Positions 16,351 to 29,764 of a stretch of 59,277 nt of DNA are shown in pieces. The notes under the pieces were generated by a model that worked only from the letters and a program-made list of their open reading frames with translations, made no database searches and was not told the origin of the DNA. The stretch lies in contig JAHBVI010000035.1 in the NCBI GenBank assembly GCA_019637635.1, positions 1 through 59,277 on the forward strand. The letters are read 5' to 3'. Numbering within the stretch: the first letter of the stretch is position 1; each line of letters starts with the position of its first letter. The stretch is from Anaerolineae bacterium. GTDB lineage: Bacteria; Chloroflexota; Anaerolineae; Promineifilales; Promineifilaceae. Both the position numbers and the translations under genes were made by a program.

Positions 16351-18370
16351 TCACCGCAACACTTTTCTTAACAATTCAGCCAGTTTAGATAGCTCCAGCG
16401 GCTTTCTCAGCCAGCCATATAACCCCAAGGCCCGCAAATTCTCCATGTCCTTTTCTACCGCATTTCCTGTGACAATCACAAACGGAATCGCCAGGCCTTG
16501 CTCCCGCAGGGCATGGAACAGGGCCACTCCCCCCATTTCCGGCATCACCGCATCACTGAGTACCAGGGCAATTTCGTGATTATTCTGGGCCAGGATAGCC
16601 AGGGCTTCACGGCCGTTGCGCGCTTCCCGGACGCTGTAGTTCAACAGGGCCAGGCTCTCCACCAACGCCTGCCGCATAGCTTCCTCATCTTCTACCACCA
16701 GGACAACCTGCTTCTGACCTTGAGGTAATATAGCCTCAGGCGGTTCCGCGGCTGCGGGACAATCCGCCGCAAACACCGGAAAATAAAGCTGAAAAGTTGT
16801 CCCCCGCCCCACCTCGGTCGTCACCCCAATAAAACCGTCATGTTGCTGGACAATACCATACACTTGCGCCAGCCCCAAACCCGTCCCCTGTCCCCGCTCT
16901 TTGGTGGTAAAAAAAGGTTCAAAAATATGAGCCACCACCTCGGCCGGTATCCCCGTGCCACTATCCGCAATGCTAACCCGTATCCATTCCCCCGGCCCCA
17001 TTCCCGGCGCCGGCGGCAACGCTCCCGGCCCCAGTCGGACACGATCTAAGCCAATGCGGAGATCTCCCCCTTCCCCCATCGCATCCCGCGCATTCACCGC
17101 CAGATTCATAATCGCCTGCTGAATGCGCGATGGATCGGCGTGGATGACATACGCATCCTGGGCATAATCAAGCTCAATGTCAATACTCTCTGGCAACGTG
17201 CGCCGGAGCAGTCGAACCAACTCTTTCAAAAAGGGCAACAGATTAAGAGGTTGTCTTTCCATCACCGATTGGTGGCTGAAATCCAGGATTTGCTGAATCA
17301 GGTCGCTGGCTCGTTGCGTCTGCTGTTCCAAAATGTGCAAGCGATCTTCGGCCTGCGGTGACAACTCCAGGGTGCGTAGCAGAAGCTCCGTATAGAGTTG
17401 AATGACCGCCAGAGTGTTATTAAAGTCATGGGCGATCCCCGCCGCCAACTGACCCACCGCCGCCAGACGTTCATGCGCCTGCAAATGCCGCTGAATTTCT
17501 CGTTCCCGTGTCACATCCCGAATAACAAAAACCCAACCCTCATTGGTCGGGCCATTCTCAACCGGACGGGCAATGACGTTAAAAAGTCGCTCCTCCACTC
17601 CCACATCATGCCACAACCCCTTGGGCGGGGAGGTCATCAAATCAACCAGAGGGTATTGACCCAGGCAATTGAGCGGGTTGGTTTCCCAGCCCGGGGACAG
17701 AATGTCCAGATATTGTTCAGCAATCGCATTCGCCAGCCTGACACGCCCATTCTCGCTGAGCAGAAACATTCCCTCAGGCACCGTATCCACAATGAATTGC
17801 ACTTCCTTAGCATGTTGCCGAATCTGGTGCCACAACCGTTCGCGCTCCTCCTCCGACTTCTTGCGCTCGGCGATTTCTGCTTTCAATCTGATGTTGGCCT
17901 CAGCTAACGCAGCAGTGCGCTCTTCTACGCGCAGTTCCAGGCTTGCATTCGCCTCTTCAAGCTTTTGGGTCAATTCTCGAATGCGCAAGTGCGTAGCGAC
18001 CCGCGCCAACACCTCCTCATGCTGAAAGGGCTTGGTGATGTAATCCACGCCGCCGGCTGCAAATCCCCTGACCTTGTCTTCTGTTCTGGTCACAATCGTC
18101 ATAAATATGACGGGAATATCCCGTGTCTGCTCATCTGCTTTCAAGCGACGGCAGGTCTCAAAACCATCTATGCCCGGCAGAAGCACATCCAACAAGATCA
18201 GGTCTGGATGCGTTTCCTGAGCCAGCCTTAATCCCGTTTCACCCGTCAGCGCCACCATGACCTGATACCCTTGTTGGGCCAGGTAATCACCGACAACGGC
18301 CAGGTTGGCGGAAGTGTCATCCACTATCAAGATTGTCTGGTCTTGAGATACAGGGGCTTCGTTTGGGTTT

Positions 18371-18384
<14 letters not shown>
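16351..18384 (-). CDS. Hybrid histidine kinase REC-PAS-HisKA-HATPase-REC
   Basis: A 677-aa cytoplasmic phosphorelay protein. The order is a receiver (about 15-130, phospho-Asp in LILLDVLLPG near residue 65), a coiled coil (about 135-195), a PAS-like domain (about 205-310), a dimerisation/phosphoacceptor domain with His in GIAHDFNNTLAV (about 318), a HATPase with DSGTGIP and GTGLGLAQVYG, and a terminal receiver (Asp in LSDAVMPEM, about 610). The His box is of the HDFNN type. Its ATG overlaps the last 14 bases of the preceding kinase gene, so translation is probably coupled and the two proteins likely share a relay. No transmembrane segment is present. The gene has no ACGGCCGT after its last 60 codons. 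Confidence 0.9.
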
Positions 18385-22498
<4,114 letters not shown>

Positions 22499-22869
22499 TT
22501 TTGTACTCAGAGAGCTAAGCGTTCAGTCCCTCTGGCGACCTGACAGGTTTTTGGCTTGGGAGGCTTCAAGTTGATTTGGTAAAAAACCTGTCAGGTCTGA
22601 ACACTTACCACGATACGGTTTTCAGAGGCAAAACTCTGGTACAGGAACCAGCAAGTTCAGGCCGTTGAAAACGATGAGCCGTCAAGTCAAACCTCAACAT
22701 GACTGCATACACCAACAATTATAACTTCTTGATGGGAAATCGGTAGTGGTTGCTGGTAAGTCAGGGCGATTCCAAAATCGGGTGTTATTCGTGATAGCGG
22801 CATTCGCGCGTGGGCGAGCGAACAAGCAGCACGTGGGTGTGCTGCTCTCCACGGGCAAAAAGCCTGGCC
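22499..22869. other. Spacer of 371 bp with two hairpins, no gene seen
   Basis: This holds one copy of the GACCTGACAGG element with arms at 22537-22552 and 22582-22597 and a 29-nt loop. It also holds an 8-bp hairpin AGCAGCAC/GTGCTGCT at 22825-22846. No convincing coding sequence or promoter was found. Confidence 0.6.
22537..22597. repeat. GACCTGACAGG inverted repeat, copy 1
   Basis: Arms of 16 bp (GACCTGACAGGTTTTT and its complement) are separated by 29 nt. The same arm sequence occurs at 46671-46701 and 54942-54975. Confidence 0.8.
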
Positions 22870-23733
22870 CTAGGGAAAGGTTAGTTCCAGCGAGTGGCAA
22901 AGGCCGCGCGTGAGCCAGCCGGCGGTAGTGTTTGGGGCGTGGTTGAGGATATTCATTTCCACGGCCGTCCCCCCCCCATAACGTGGATAAAACAACACCC
23001 GCGCATGAACGGACGTAAACGCCACCGGCAAATCATAAATCCAGCCGGAAGCCATAGCCCCGGCCGGGGCCGACCAGGCAGCGATCTGCCCACCGGTAAC
23101 GTCGTGCAGGGCATAGACACCGGCCTGGGCGCTGCGCCCGCCCTGGTGGAAGCTAAATTGGGCGCAGGCGTAATGGTCAGTGGGCGCACCGGCGCTCCGT
23201 AACTCGGCCGGCGGAATCACCAACACCTGCCCCACGCTGATGGTGCTGTTCAGTTGGTTGATCTGATCCAGCGCCTCCATGGTGGTATTGTGGCGGCTGG
23301 CTATGCGGTAGAGGGTATCGTCCGGCTGGACGATATAAATGGCGCTGCCGGCGGCGTAGAGGGAAGGGGGCACGGCCGTGACCGGCATTTGTGGCGCGGT
23401 GGTGTCGTTGTTCGCCGGGGAAGCGCCGCGCACCCCGGCTGCCCGCTGCCGTAATGCCGGTTCGCCGTCATAGGCCATGGACACGGCGGCCACGGCCAAC
23501 ACCAGCAGCAAGGTGCAGCCAGTCGCCAGCCAGCGCGGCGACCGCCAGTCTGGTGGCTGCCAATGAGCCTGACGCCAATAGGCAGCCCGCCAGCGCCATT
23601 TTGTCCACAGCGGAATGGATGGGGTGGGGGTACGGCCACTTTGGCTTCGCTCACCGCCAGCGTGACGGCCAACCCTATCGCTAATTTTAATAACAACTGT
23701 GGGGGGGATGCCGCCTGGTTTTTTGTTGTCCAT
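22870..23733 (-). CDS. LysM membrane protein with conserved C-terminal beta domain
   Basis: A 287-aa protein. A basic N-terminal region of about 65 residues precedes one membrane helix (about 70-88, LATGCTLLLVLAVAAVSMAY). It has one LysM domain (about 132-177, IYIVQPDDTLYRIASRHNTT to VGQVLVIP). The last 110 residues form an unrecognised domain holding [34 protein letters not shown] and WLTRGLCH. Both are shared with the next gene, a clear paralogue. LysM binds peptidoglycan, so an anchored wall-binding protein outside the membrane is inferred; the C-terminal domain function is unknown. No ribosome binding site is obvious. Confidence 0.85.
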   Translation of the reverse strand: MDNKKPGGIPPTVVIKISDRVGRHAGGERSQSGRTPTPSIPLWTKWRWRAAYWRQAHWQPPDWRSPRWLATGCTLLLVLAVAAVSMAYDGEPALRQRAAGVRGASPANNDTTAPQMPVTAVPPSLYAAGSAIYIVQPDDTLYRIASRHNTTMEALDQINQLNSTISVGQVLVIPPAELRSAGAPTDHYACAQFSFHQGGRSAQAGVYALHDVTGGQIAAWSAPAGAMASGWIYDLPVAFTSVHARVLFYPRYGGGTAVEMNILNHAPNTTAGWLTRGLCHSLELTFP

Positions 23734-23854
23734 TTCACCCTTTCTTATCCGCGAAAATCTGCGTATATCCGCGTCCTATTTCCAGAAAAGTAGGGGCAGT
23801 ATAACAACCACGTCACCCACCTTCGGCTAAAAAAGCGTGAAAGTTAAGTAAGGA

Positions 23855-23917
23855 AGTGCCAGGCAAGGGGCAAAACCACATGGGTTAACCACAACCCTAA
23901 GCCCCTTGCCTGGCACT
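23855..23917. repeat. 17-bp inverted repeat between the LysM paralogues
   Basis: AGTGCCAGGCAAGGGGC (23855-23871) and its exact complement (23901-23917) flank a 29-nt loop containing GGTTAACC. It lies just downstream of the second LysM gene on the minus strand and may act as its terminator, though only a weak T-rich stretch follows. Confidence 0.7.
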
Positions 23918-23931
23918 ACACAAACCACCGT

Positions 23932-25095
23932 CTAATAACCGGCAGGGTACTGAATTTCGATGGCGTGGCACGCCCCTTGCGTCAGCCAGCCATAAGGCGT
24001 TCCCGGCGCGGGGTTCACGATCTCCATTTGAATGGGTGAACCGCCGCCATAACGGGGATAAAAGACCACCCGTACATGCACCGACGGATGAGAAAGCGGC
24101 AGGCCGTTGATCCAGCCGGAATCTACCGCGCCGGGGCGCGCCGTCCAGGAAGCAATCTGGCCGCCGGTGACATCAACCAGCACAAAAATGCCATCCATCG
24201 CCCCGCGATACCAGTCGCGCCCTTGCATAAAATTAAAGCGGGCGCAACTGCGATCTACCTGTACGGTGGGATTGGTCTCGGTGGTGGCGGGGGTGTTGGG
24301 CACATCCGGCAGCGAGGACGGTACCTGTGACCAGTTGGCAGGTGGCGCACTGGCAGCCGGGGCCGCAGGAGCGGCATAAGGGTTCTGCACCCAGGGGGTG
24401 GTAGGGGCGGCATAGCTACCGGCCGCTGGAATGATCAAAACCTGGCCGACGTAGATGGTGTTGGCATTGGCGAGATTGTTGGCCTGGGCTACGGCCGTGA
24501 CCGTCGTCCCATACCGGGTGGCAATGCGATACACCGTGTCACCGGGCCGCACCACATAGGTGACGCCGCTGCCACCGGCCACGGGCGCAACAGCAACAGC
24601 GGGAGCGGCAGGTGCCGGGGCAGACGCTGCCGGGGCAGACGTTATTGCCGTTGCCGCTTCAGCGGCGGGCGCAGCGGCCACGACGGCCGCGGCGGCGCCG
24701 GCGGTATTGGCCTCAGCGCCGGGGATGTTGAGCAATTGCCCTACCAAAATGAGGTTGGGATTGGCAATCTGATTGGTTGCCACCAGATCAGACACGGTGG
24801 TGTTGTAGCGGCGGGCAATGCTGAACAACGTATCGCCCGGCTGCACCGTGTAGTCGTAGGCCGACGTGATGGAGACCAGGCCAACCACCAGCGCCAGGGC
24901 CACCAGCATAGCCGCCTTGTGCGCCGTCCTGACCTGGGGCATTTCCACCCTGGCATGACGCCAATAGGCGATCTTCCAGCGCAGTCTGTTCCAGAATGGA
25001 ATGGTTACTGCTGGTTTGGCCGATGTTTGGGGATCAGAAACTTTGATAATGGGGAGCGTTATGGGTGAGGAGTTTTCCTCTTGCACGCTGTTCAT
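23932..25095 (-). CDS. LysM membrane protein with two LysM domains (paralogue)
   Basis: A 387-aa paralogue of the protein at 22870. It has a basic N-terminus with [14 protein letters not shown] (compare TKWRWRAAYWRQA), a membrane helix (about 68-85), LysM 1 (about 88-131, [19 protein letters not shown]), an Ala/Pro-rich linker, LysM 2 (about 179-223, [19 protein letters not shown]) and a second Ala/Pro linker. The same C-terminal domain follows ([45 protein letters not shown]). The domain is better conserved than the linkers, so it is probably the working part. Tandem duplication followed by loss of one LysM is the simplest history. The cell envelope is the likely site. Confidence 0.87.
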   Translation of the reverse strand: MNSVQEENSSPITLPIIKVSDPQTSAKPAVTIPFWNRLRWKIAYWRHARVEMPQVRTAHKAAMLVALALVVGLVSITSAYDYTVQPGDTLFSIARRYNTTVSDLVATNQIANPNLILVGQLLNIPGAEANTAGAAAAVVAAAPAAEAATAITSAPAASAPAPAAPAVAVAPVAGGSGVTYVVRPGDTVYRIATRYGTTVTAVAQANNLANANTIYVGQVLIIPAAGSYAAPTTPWVQNPYAAPAAPAASAPPANWSQVPSSLPDVPNTPATTETNPTVQVDRSCARFNFMQGRDWYRGAMDGIFVLVDVTGGQIASWTARPGAVDSGWINGLPLSHPSVHVRVVFYPRYGGGSPIQMEIVNPAPGTPYGWLTQGACHAIEIQYPAGY

Positions 25096-25245
25096 CTCAG
25101 ACTTCCTCCTGGGGGCAAAAAATTGATTTGCCCACCGTATTCCTTCCTCTACGAATACTGCTGAGAGTTCAGACTGACATGAATAAAACGCAGCCAGTAT
25201 AACACCCGGTCAAGGAGTAATGGGGGAAAAAGGCGTGAAAGTTTG

Positions 25246-25309
25246 GTGAATGGAGATTGGAGATTAGAGATTAGAGATTGGGCAATCTCCAATCTCCGAT
25301 CGCCAATCT
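25246..25309. repeat. Heptanucleotide repeat tract, family A
   Basis: GGAGATT/AGAGATT direct units are followed by inverted CAATCTCCAATCTC and CCGATCGCC, immediately downstream of the methylase gene. Confidence 0.85.
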
Positions 25310-27283
25310 CTACTTTATTGCCTGCTGCCAGGCGATTTGTACCTCTGGTTCGGGCAGATCAGCTATCAGCAGATGACCGAGCAGGGCGCCGCAGTCGCGG
25401 CAGAATTGTTCGCTGTCGGTGGTGGTGATGGGGGTAATGAGGTGCCAGTCATGCCGGTGCGGAGCGAAGCCGAAGTGGCCGGGTTCGCCCACCGCCAGCA
25501 CCAACACCACATCGTGCAGCAAAGCCTTCATGCCGACCACATGCACATTCAGATGGCTCTCTGAATAGACCACGTAGCGGTTCACCAACCGGAAATTGGC
25601 GCGCTGCAAGGCGATGGTCAGCGCCGCCCACGCTTTGGGGTTCCAGTGGTGAAAGGTGAAGATGAGACGGCCGTCTTGCCCCAAAACCCGCGCACACTCC
25701 CCAAAAATCTGGCTCAAGATCTCCGTATACCGGCTTTCCCGGTCTAACCGGTGCGGGTCAACGGCCGAAAGCTGTCCATCATACGCCCAATCGGCCACAT
25801 CCGGCAGCAGTTGGCGCAGCCAGACGCGGAAAAAAGCGGCCAGATCGCTGTATTGAATACTGTCAAAATACGGTGGGTCTGTGACCACAAAATCCACACT
25901 GCCGTCCGGCAAATCTAGCCGGGCCGACGACCCCTGCCGCAGCCAGAATTTGCGCTCATCGCCCGCTTGAATCTGGTCAAATTCCGTAACTTCTGCCCCC
26001 ACATCTTGCTCACCTGAGACGAGTACAAAATCGGGTGAACCGTCAGCCACCCGTCGTTCACGCGGGGTATGCGCCCAGACACGGCCGTTCACCAGCCGCG
26101 TATGAAACAACCGTTGCAGCGTACCGGACGCTTTGTCTGGGTGGAGGGGGTTGTTTTCGACGGCCGTGTGCGGAAACGAATAGGCATGATGGGAAAAGGT
26201 GTGCCGCACCGCGCCGGGCCGCCGCTGATTTTTGCCCTTGTAACCGCACAGCATCGAGTTAAATTCCAGCGATGTGGAAACCAACAGTGCCAGATTCAGC
26301 CGCACTTCCGGCGCAAAATCCGGCAGCAGCCGGATGGCCTGCGCCAGATAAAGCAACTGGCGACTGGAAAACAAATCCAGGTAATTGTCCACCCCATGCG
26401 CCGCCAACTGGCGCGATTTCCGCCCCGGCTCCACTACAAAATCGGTGCGGGCAAAGGGCAGCGCGTCCCGCTGCCGATCCACTTCGGCAAGCGTGTCCAG
26501 GTCGGCAGCGTCCGGCGATTTGAAGAATAGGTCGCCGCTGCCGCCGTTTTGCCCCACCATTACCAGCGGCACATACCGCTGCCAGTAGGGAATTGTCAGG
26601 TCATCACTGACCGGCGAGCGACGACCGCGCCCCCAGGCATTACCCTTTTCCAACAGCGGCAAAGTGTCGGCCATCGGTTGGCAGTGGTGGGGTTCATCCC
26701 CCCGCACCACCGCGTGACATTCGGGGCACAGCCGGACGGCCGTGCCATCATTGCCTATGCGCAAGGTAAGCGAATCTACGACGATAACGGCCGTACCATT
26801 CACCCATCGCCGCGCCCCATAAATAACAAAACGCAGCGGCGTCTGTTCGCCTGTTTCGGGATGCGTGGTCAGGAAAAACGGCGACAATTCCGCCTGGATC
26901 GTCGCGTAAAATTGGGCAAAGGCATTCTCCAATTCCGCCAACGGCACGTCGGTTAGCGTAGCCCGCGCTTGTAGCACCGGGATGGGGTCTAAATCCGCGC
27001 CCAACACATTCGCCCCCAGGCGGATCGCTTCATGCAGGGTGGTGCCCCCGCCCATCATGGGATCGAGAATGACCCGCCCTTCCAGGCCGCCGGGTGTGTA
27101 GTAATCGGTTACGGCCGTGTCCGTCACCAACCCCTTCAAAATCAGGCGAAAGGTGCTGCCACAGCGCCGCGCCCACCATTTGTGCAGATAGCTGTTGGGG
27201 CGGTAATAATGTTTGTTATACGCTTCCAATTTTGCCATCTGGCTGGCAAACGCTTCGTCAAAATGGGCGTCTATGGGATACAT
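25310..27283 (-). CDS. DNA methylase, DUF1156-like, with zinc-ribbon insert
   Basis: A 657-aa adenine- or cytosine-N methylase. The SAM-binding block VILDPMMGGGTTLHEAIRLG is near residue 55-75 and the catalytic DPPY block (FVVTDPPYFDSIQYSD) is near residue 470. The entry YLHKWWARRCGSTFR and the YSDLAAFFRVWLRQLL after DPPY are typical of the DUF1156 group. A putative zinc ribbon (CPECHAVVRGDEPHHC) sits between, and another Cys pair (CRDCG) near the end. The ATG at 27283 is used because the upstream extension is only translated repeat DNA. No nuclease or specificity gene is adjacent, so it looks like an orphan methylase. The target is unknown. Confidence 0.8.
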   Translation of the reverse strand: MYPIDAHFDEAFASQMAKLEAYNKHYYRPNSYLHKWWARRCGSTFRLILKGLVTDTAVTDYYTPGGLEGRVILDPMMGGGTTLHEAIRLGANVLGADLDPIPVLQARATLTDVPLAELENAFAQFYATIQAELSPFFLTTHPETGEQTPLRFVIYGARRWVNGTAVIVVDSLTLRIGNDGTAVRLCPECHAVVRGDEPHHCQPMADTLPLLEKGNAWGRGRRSPVSDDLTIPYWQRYVPLVMVGQNGGSGDLFFKSPDAADLDTLAEVDRQRDALPFARTDFVVEPGRKSRQLAAHGVDNYLDLFSSRQLLYLAQAIRLLPDFAPEVRLNLALLVSTSLEFNSMLCGYKGKNQRRPGAVRHTFSHHAYSFPHTAVENNPLHPDKASGTLQRLFHTRLVNGRVWAHTPRERRVADGSPDFVLVSGEQDVGAEVTEFDQIQAGDERKFWLRQGSSARLDLPDGSVDFVVTDPPYFDSIQYSDLAAFFRVWLRQLLPDVADWAYDGQLSAVDPHRLDRESRYTEILSQIFGECARVLGQDGRLIFTFHHWNPKAWAALTIALQRANFRLVNRYVVYSESHLNVHVVGMKALLHDVVLVLAVGEPGHFGFAPHRHDWHLITPITTTDSEQFCRDCGALLGHLLIADLPEPEVQIAWQQAIK

Positions 27284-27288
27284 GGGGG

Positions 27289-27364
27289 GAATGGAGATTG
27301 GAGATTGGAGATTAGTGACTGGGGATGAGGGTGTGTTCAATCTCCAATCTCCCATCTCTGATCT
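27289..27364. repeat. Heptanucleotide repeat tract, family A, running into the dus gene
   Basis: GGAGATTGGAGATTGGAGATT direct units and inverted CAATCTCCAATCTCCCATCTC units lie between the methylase start and the dihydrouridine synthase end. The last 16 codons of the synthase are made of this repeat. Confidence 0.85.
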
Positions 27365-28319
27365 CAATTTCTGCGAGATAATTTTCAAATTCACTCAATG
27401 TCGTGGCCGTCAACAAAGTGGGCATCATAGCCTCCAATTCGGGGAAACCGGCGGCGTATTGCTTGAGATGTTTGCGAAACTGGGTCAGCCCCAAACTTTC
27501 GCCGTAGTAACGGGCCATTTCGAGGGCGTGGCGGCGCACGGCCGTAACCACATCCACCAACCCCACATCCTCCCGGCAACGGCGGGCAAATATCCAGGGG
27601 TTGCCAATGGCCGCCCGGCCAATCATCACCGCGTCACAGCCGGTATGCGCCTTCATACGCTCAATGTCCGCCGGGCTTTGCACGTCGCCGTTGCCGATGA
27701 CGGGTACGGACACCGTTTGTTTGAGGCGGGCGATGGCATCCCAATCAGCACGGCCGTCATACTTTTGGGATTTGGTACGGCCGTGCATAGCAATCAACGC
27801 CGCGCCGTTGTCCTCCATAATCCGGGCAATCTCCAGGTAATTTTGCTGCACGGCGTCCCAACCCAGGCGGATTTTGCCCGTCACCGGTATCGGCAAATGG
27901 GTGGAAAGCAGGCGAAACGTCTCTGCCACCAACGCTGGCTGCGGCATCATGCCCACGCCCGCGCCGCGCCCGCTCACCTTGCGCGTAGAGCAGCCCATGT
28001 TCACGTCAATCACATCTGGCCCCCAGGCCGCAATGCGCTGCGCCGCCTGCAAAATAAGGCGGGCATCATTGCCAAAAATCTGAAACACCATCGGCCGTTC
28101 GCCCGGCTGTTTATCCAGCCTCATGCGGAAACGCTCTGCCACCTGCCGCCCCAACAGCACCTCCACGGGTACAAATTCAGTGTAGTGCATGGCCGAACCA
28201 TAGGCCCGGCACAACGCCCGGTAAGGCACATCCGAATACCCGGCCATCGGCGCCAGAATCACATCCCCATACACCGGCACATGGCCGACGTGAAACAACG
28301 GTTTTGGCGCAACCATCAT
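27312..28319 (-). CDS. dus: tRNA-dihydrouridine synthase
   Basis: A 335-aa FMN enzyme that reduces uridine to dihydrouridine in tRNA. Motifs are LAPMAGYSDVPYR at the N-terminus, QIFGND, VIDVNMGCSTRKV with the catalytic Cys near residue 106, TGKIRLGWD, MHGRTKSQKYDGRADW, VIGNGDV and VMIGRAAIGNPWIF. These fit the DusB/C-like bacterial group; a closer assignment needs a tree. The ATG overlaps the stop of the upstream DUF4013 gene (ATGA), so the two are translationally coupled. The C-terminal tail (RDGRLEIEHTLIPSH) is encoded by spacer repeat DNA and is probably not functional. Confidence 0.93.
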   Translation of the reverse strand: MMVAPKPLFHVGHVPVYGDVILAPMAGYSDVPYRALCRAYGSAMHYTEFVPVEVLLGRQVAERFRMRLDKQPGERPMVFQIFGNDARLILQAAQRIAAWGPDVIDVNMGCSTRKVSGRGAGVGMMPQPALVAETFRLLSTHLPIPVTGKIRLGWDAVQQNYLEIARIMEDNGAALIAMHGRTKSQKYDGRADWDAIARLKQTVSVPVIGNGDVQSPADIERMKAHTGCDAVMIGRAAIGNPWIFARRCREDVGLVDVVTAVRRHALEMARYYGESLGLTQFRKHLKQYAAGFPELEAMMPTLLTATTLSEFENYLAEIEIRDGRLEIEHTLIPSH

Positions 28320-29080
28320 TCCAACACCGGCTCAACGTTCATACTGCCCGACTGCGCCCGGTTATCGGCGGCAATGAACTGCCCCTGCAAATGGCCGGTG
28401 ACCATCAACACCAATAACAACGCGCCATACATCAGACCCACATAAATGATGGGGCCAATACAGGGAATAAAAACCAAAAGAAGCGCCGGCAGCATCACCA
28501 GACTGACGCCCATATACAGGCCAAAGAAGATGAGCACAATCAACAGATAATCGGTCGGTTGGGCGCGCACCAGCCGCCACATCTCGGCAAATTGCAGGCA
28601 GGAACCCACCGAACCACGCCGGGCAATCTGGATGCCAAACAGCGGCCAGACCGCATACAACAACAAACTGTACGGCATGACACAGGCAAACATGAGGCCA
28701 AACAGAGCGAAAAATTCCGGTGGTGGCGGGGCAGATGATGTGGCCGAAAAGGCTTCTGGCTGGCTGGCCGTCAGGGCGATCATCCCGGCAGCCATACAAC
28801 CCATCAGCACAAAAACGGGCAGCATGTAAATTAAGATGACCGCCATAAAACGCAGGCCATCGGCCAACAGACGGCCAAAGTCATTCCAATCTGGCAAGGG
28901 TGAACCGGCATCGGCTTCGGGCCGGTCTTGGGCGGCGGCCACGTTGCGGGCTACCTGTATCTGGTAGCCGTAAACGGCGAAGTTGGCGATGGGGATCACC
29001 CCAAACACCACCCCTAACAACACTTTTTTTGTCCACTCTTTATCTTCGCTGATGAAAGCAAATGCCTTACCGATGTCCAT
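28316..29080 (-). CDS. DUF4013-like membrane protein
   Basis: A 254-aa integral membrane protein with about five or six hydrophobic segments, including the glycine-rich late segment LLLVFIPCIGPIIYVGLMYGALLLVLM that ends in TGHLQGQF. The N-terminal KAFAFISEDKEWTKKVLLGVVFGVIPIANFAVYGY pattern is typical of DUF4013. The function of the family is unknown. The start is set by AAGGAG nine bases before ATG 29080, not by the longer frame. It shares an ATGA overlap with dus downstream, so expression is coupled, though the functional link is unclear. Confidence 0.8.
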   Translation of the reverse strand: MDIGKAFAFISEDKEWTKKVLLGVVFGVIPIANFAVYGYQIQVARNVAAAQDRPEADAGSPLPDWNDFGRLLADGLRFMAVILIYMLPVFVLMGCMAAGMIALTASQPEAFSATSSAPPPPEFFALFGLMFACVMPYSLLLYAVWPLFGIQIARRGSVGSCLQFAEMWRLVRAQPTDYLLIVLIFFGLYMGVSLVMLPALLLVFIPCIGPIIYVGLMYGALLLVLMVTGHLQGQFIAADNRAQSGSMNVEPVLE

Positions 29081-29125
29081 CTTTGTGTTCTCCTTGTGGG
29101 TGAAATAATACTCTATCTGGGGGCA

Positions 29126-29158
29126 GGTGGCATGTGGCAAGTTGCAGGTAGCAGGTAG
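29126..29158. repeat. Heptanucleotide repeat tract, family D (GGCAAGT)
   Basis: CAGGTGGCATGTGGCAAGTTGCAGGTAGCAGGTAG-like 7-bp units without a visible inverted arm; it is the shortest of the family D tracts. Confidence 0.7.
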
Positions 29159-29162
29159 TTTT

Positions 29163-29621
29163 CTACGTCTGGCTGCCCACCCACGCCCAGAAGACAACGT
29201 TGGCCAGCATCATCACGGCCGTGACCACCTGATGCCCCACCCCTTCATTTTTGTGCGAAAACAGGTATTGCGCCGCAAATGCCCCGGCCCAGCCACCCAT
29301 GAATGACAACAGGTAAAGCGCCCAGTCAGCGATACCCATTTCCCCTGCCGCTGCTGCCCGTTTGTCGTACCCATAGACCACAAAACTGAGGGCGCTCACG
29401 CCTACCCAACTGGCAAAAATCCAGTTGGCGCGCAGGTTGCCAATCATAGGCGGCTGCCAGTTATTCAGCGTGGCGTACACGGCCGTACCCCACACCAACA
29501 CCCCCACCGCCAATGACCCCCACAACAAAAGCCACGACCGCCCGGTGGACGGCCGTCCCATAAACAAAAAAAAGAACGCCAGAATAATCCAGCTCAAACA
29601 AAGCGCATTCCAAACGGTCAT
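29163..29621 (-). CDS. DUF1294-like small membrane protein
   Basis: A 152-aa membrane protein with four hydrophobic segments. The block VVYGYDKRAAAAGEMGIADWALYLLSFMGGWAGAFAAQYLFSHKN carries the DUF1294 hallmarks: Y-x-x-D-K-x-x-A, then L..L...GG..GA and a late HK. The function is unknown. The longer frame to 29702 is translated repeat DNA, so the ATG at 29621 is chosen. A repeat tract of five CCCAATCT units begins just upstream. Confidence 0.8.
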   Translation of the reverse strand: MTVWNALCLSWIILAFFFLFMGRPSTGRSWLLLWGSLAVGVLVWGTAVYATLNNWQPPMIGNLRANWIFASWVGVSALSFVVYGYDKRAAAAGEMGIADWALYLLSFMGGWAGAFAAQYLFSHKNEGVGHQVVTAVMMLANVVFWAWVGSQT

Positions 29622-29624
29622 CCA

Positions 29625-29695
29625 ATCTCCAATCTCCCTATCTCCCAATCTCCCAATCTCCCAATCTCCCAATCTCCCAATCACTTTCCCCAAGT
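29625..29695. repeat. Tandem CCCAATCT array, family A variant
   Basis: Five consecutive copies of an 8-bp unit (CCCAATCT) follow two CCAATCT units. This is the most regular tandem array in the window. It lies between two divergent genes. Confidence 0.9.
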
Positions 29696-29707
29696 TTACC
29701 AATCATC

Positions 29708-29750
29708 TTGACAATCACGGCCGTATCCTGGAAAATGTAATCGCTTACAT
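29708..29750 (+). promoter_or_regulatory. LacI-gene promoter with palindromic operator
   Basis: TTGACA (29708-29713), 17 bp and GAAAAT (29731-29736) form a promoter. Overlapping the -10 and start region is ATGTAATCGCTTACAT (29735-29750), a palindrome fitting the LacI/CcpA-type TGNAANCGNTNNCA consensus. Autoregulation by the adjacent LacI protein is the simplest reading. Confidence 0.7.
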
Positions 29751-29764
29751 TAGTGATTTGCAAG

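Noticed and set aside
25310..27283. BREX, DISARM or other defence island around the methylase
   Set aside because: Neighbours are LysM proteins and a tRNA synthase-type enzyme; no helicase, PglZ or nuclease partner is present.
27213..28445. A 410-aa plus-strand reading frame opposite dus
   Set aside because: It starts in repeat DNA, lacks motifs and lies antisense to a clear dihydrouridine synthase.
29625..29695. CRISPR array
   Set aside because: The unit is 8 bp with no spacers between copies, and no cas gene is near. It is a simple tandem repeat.
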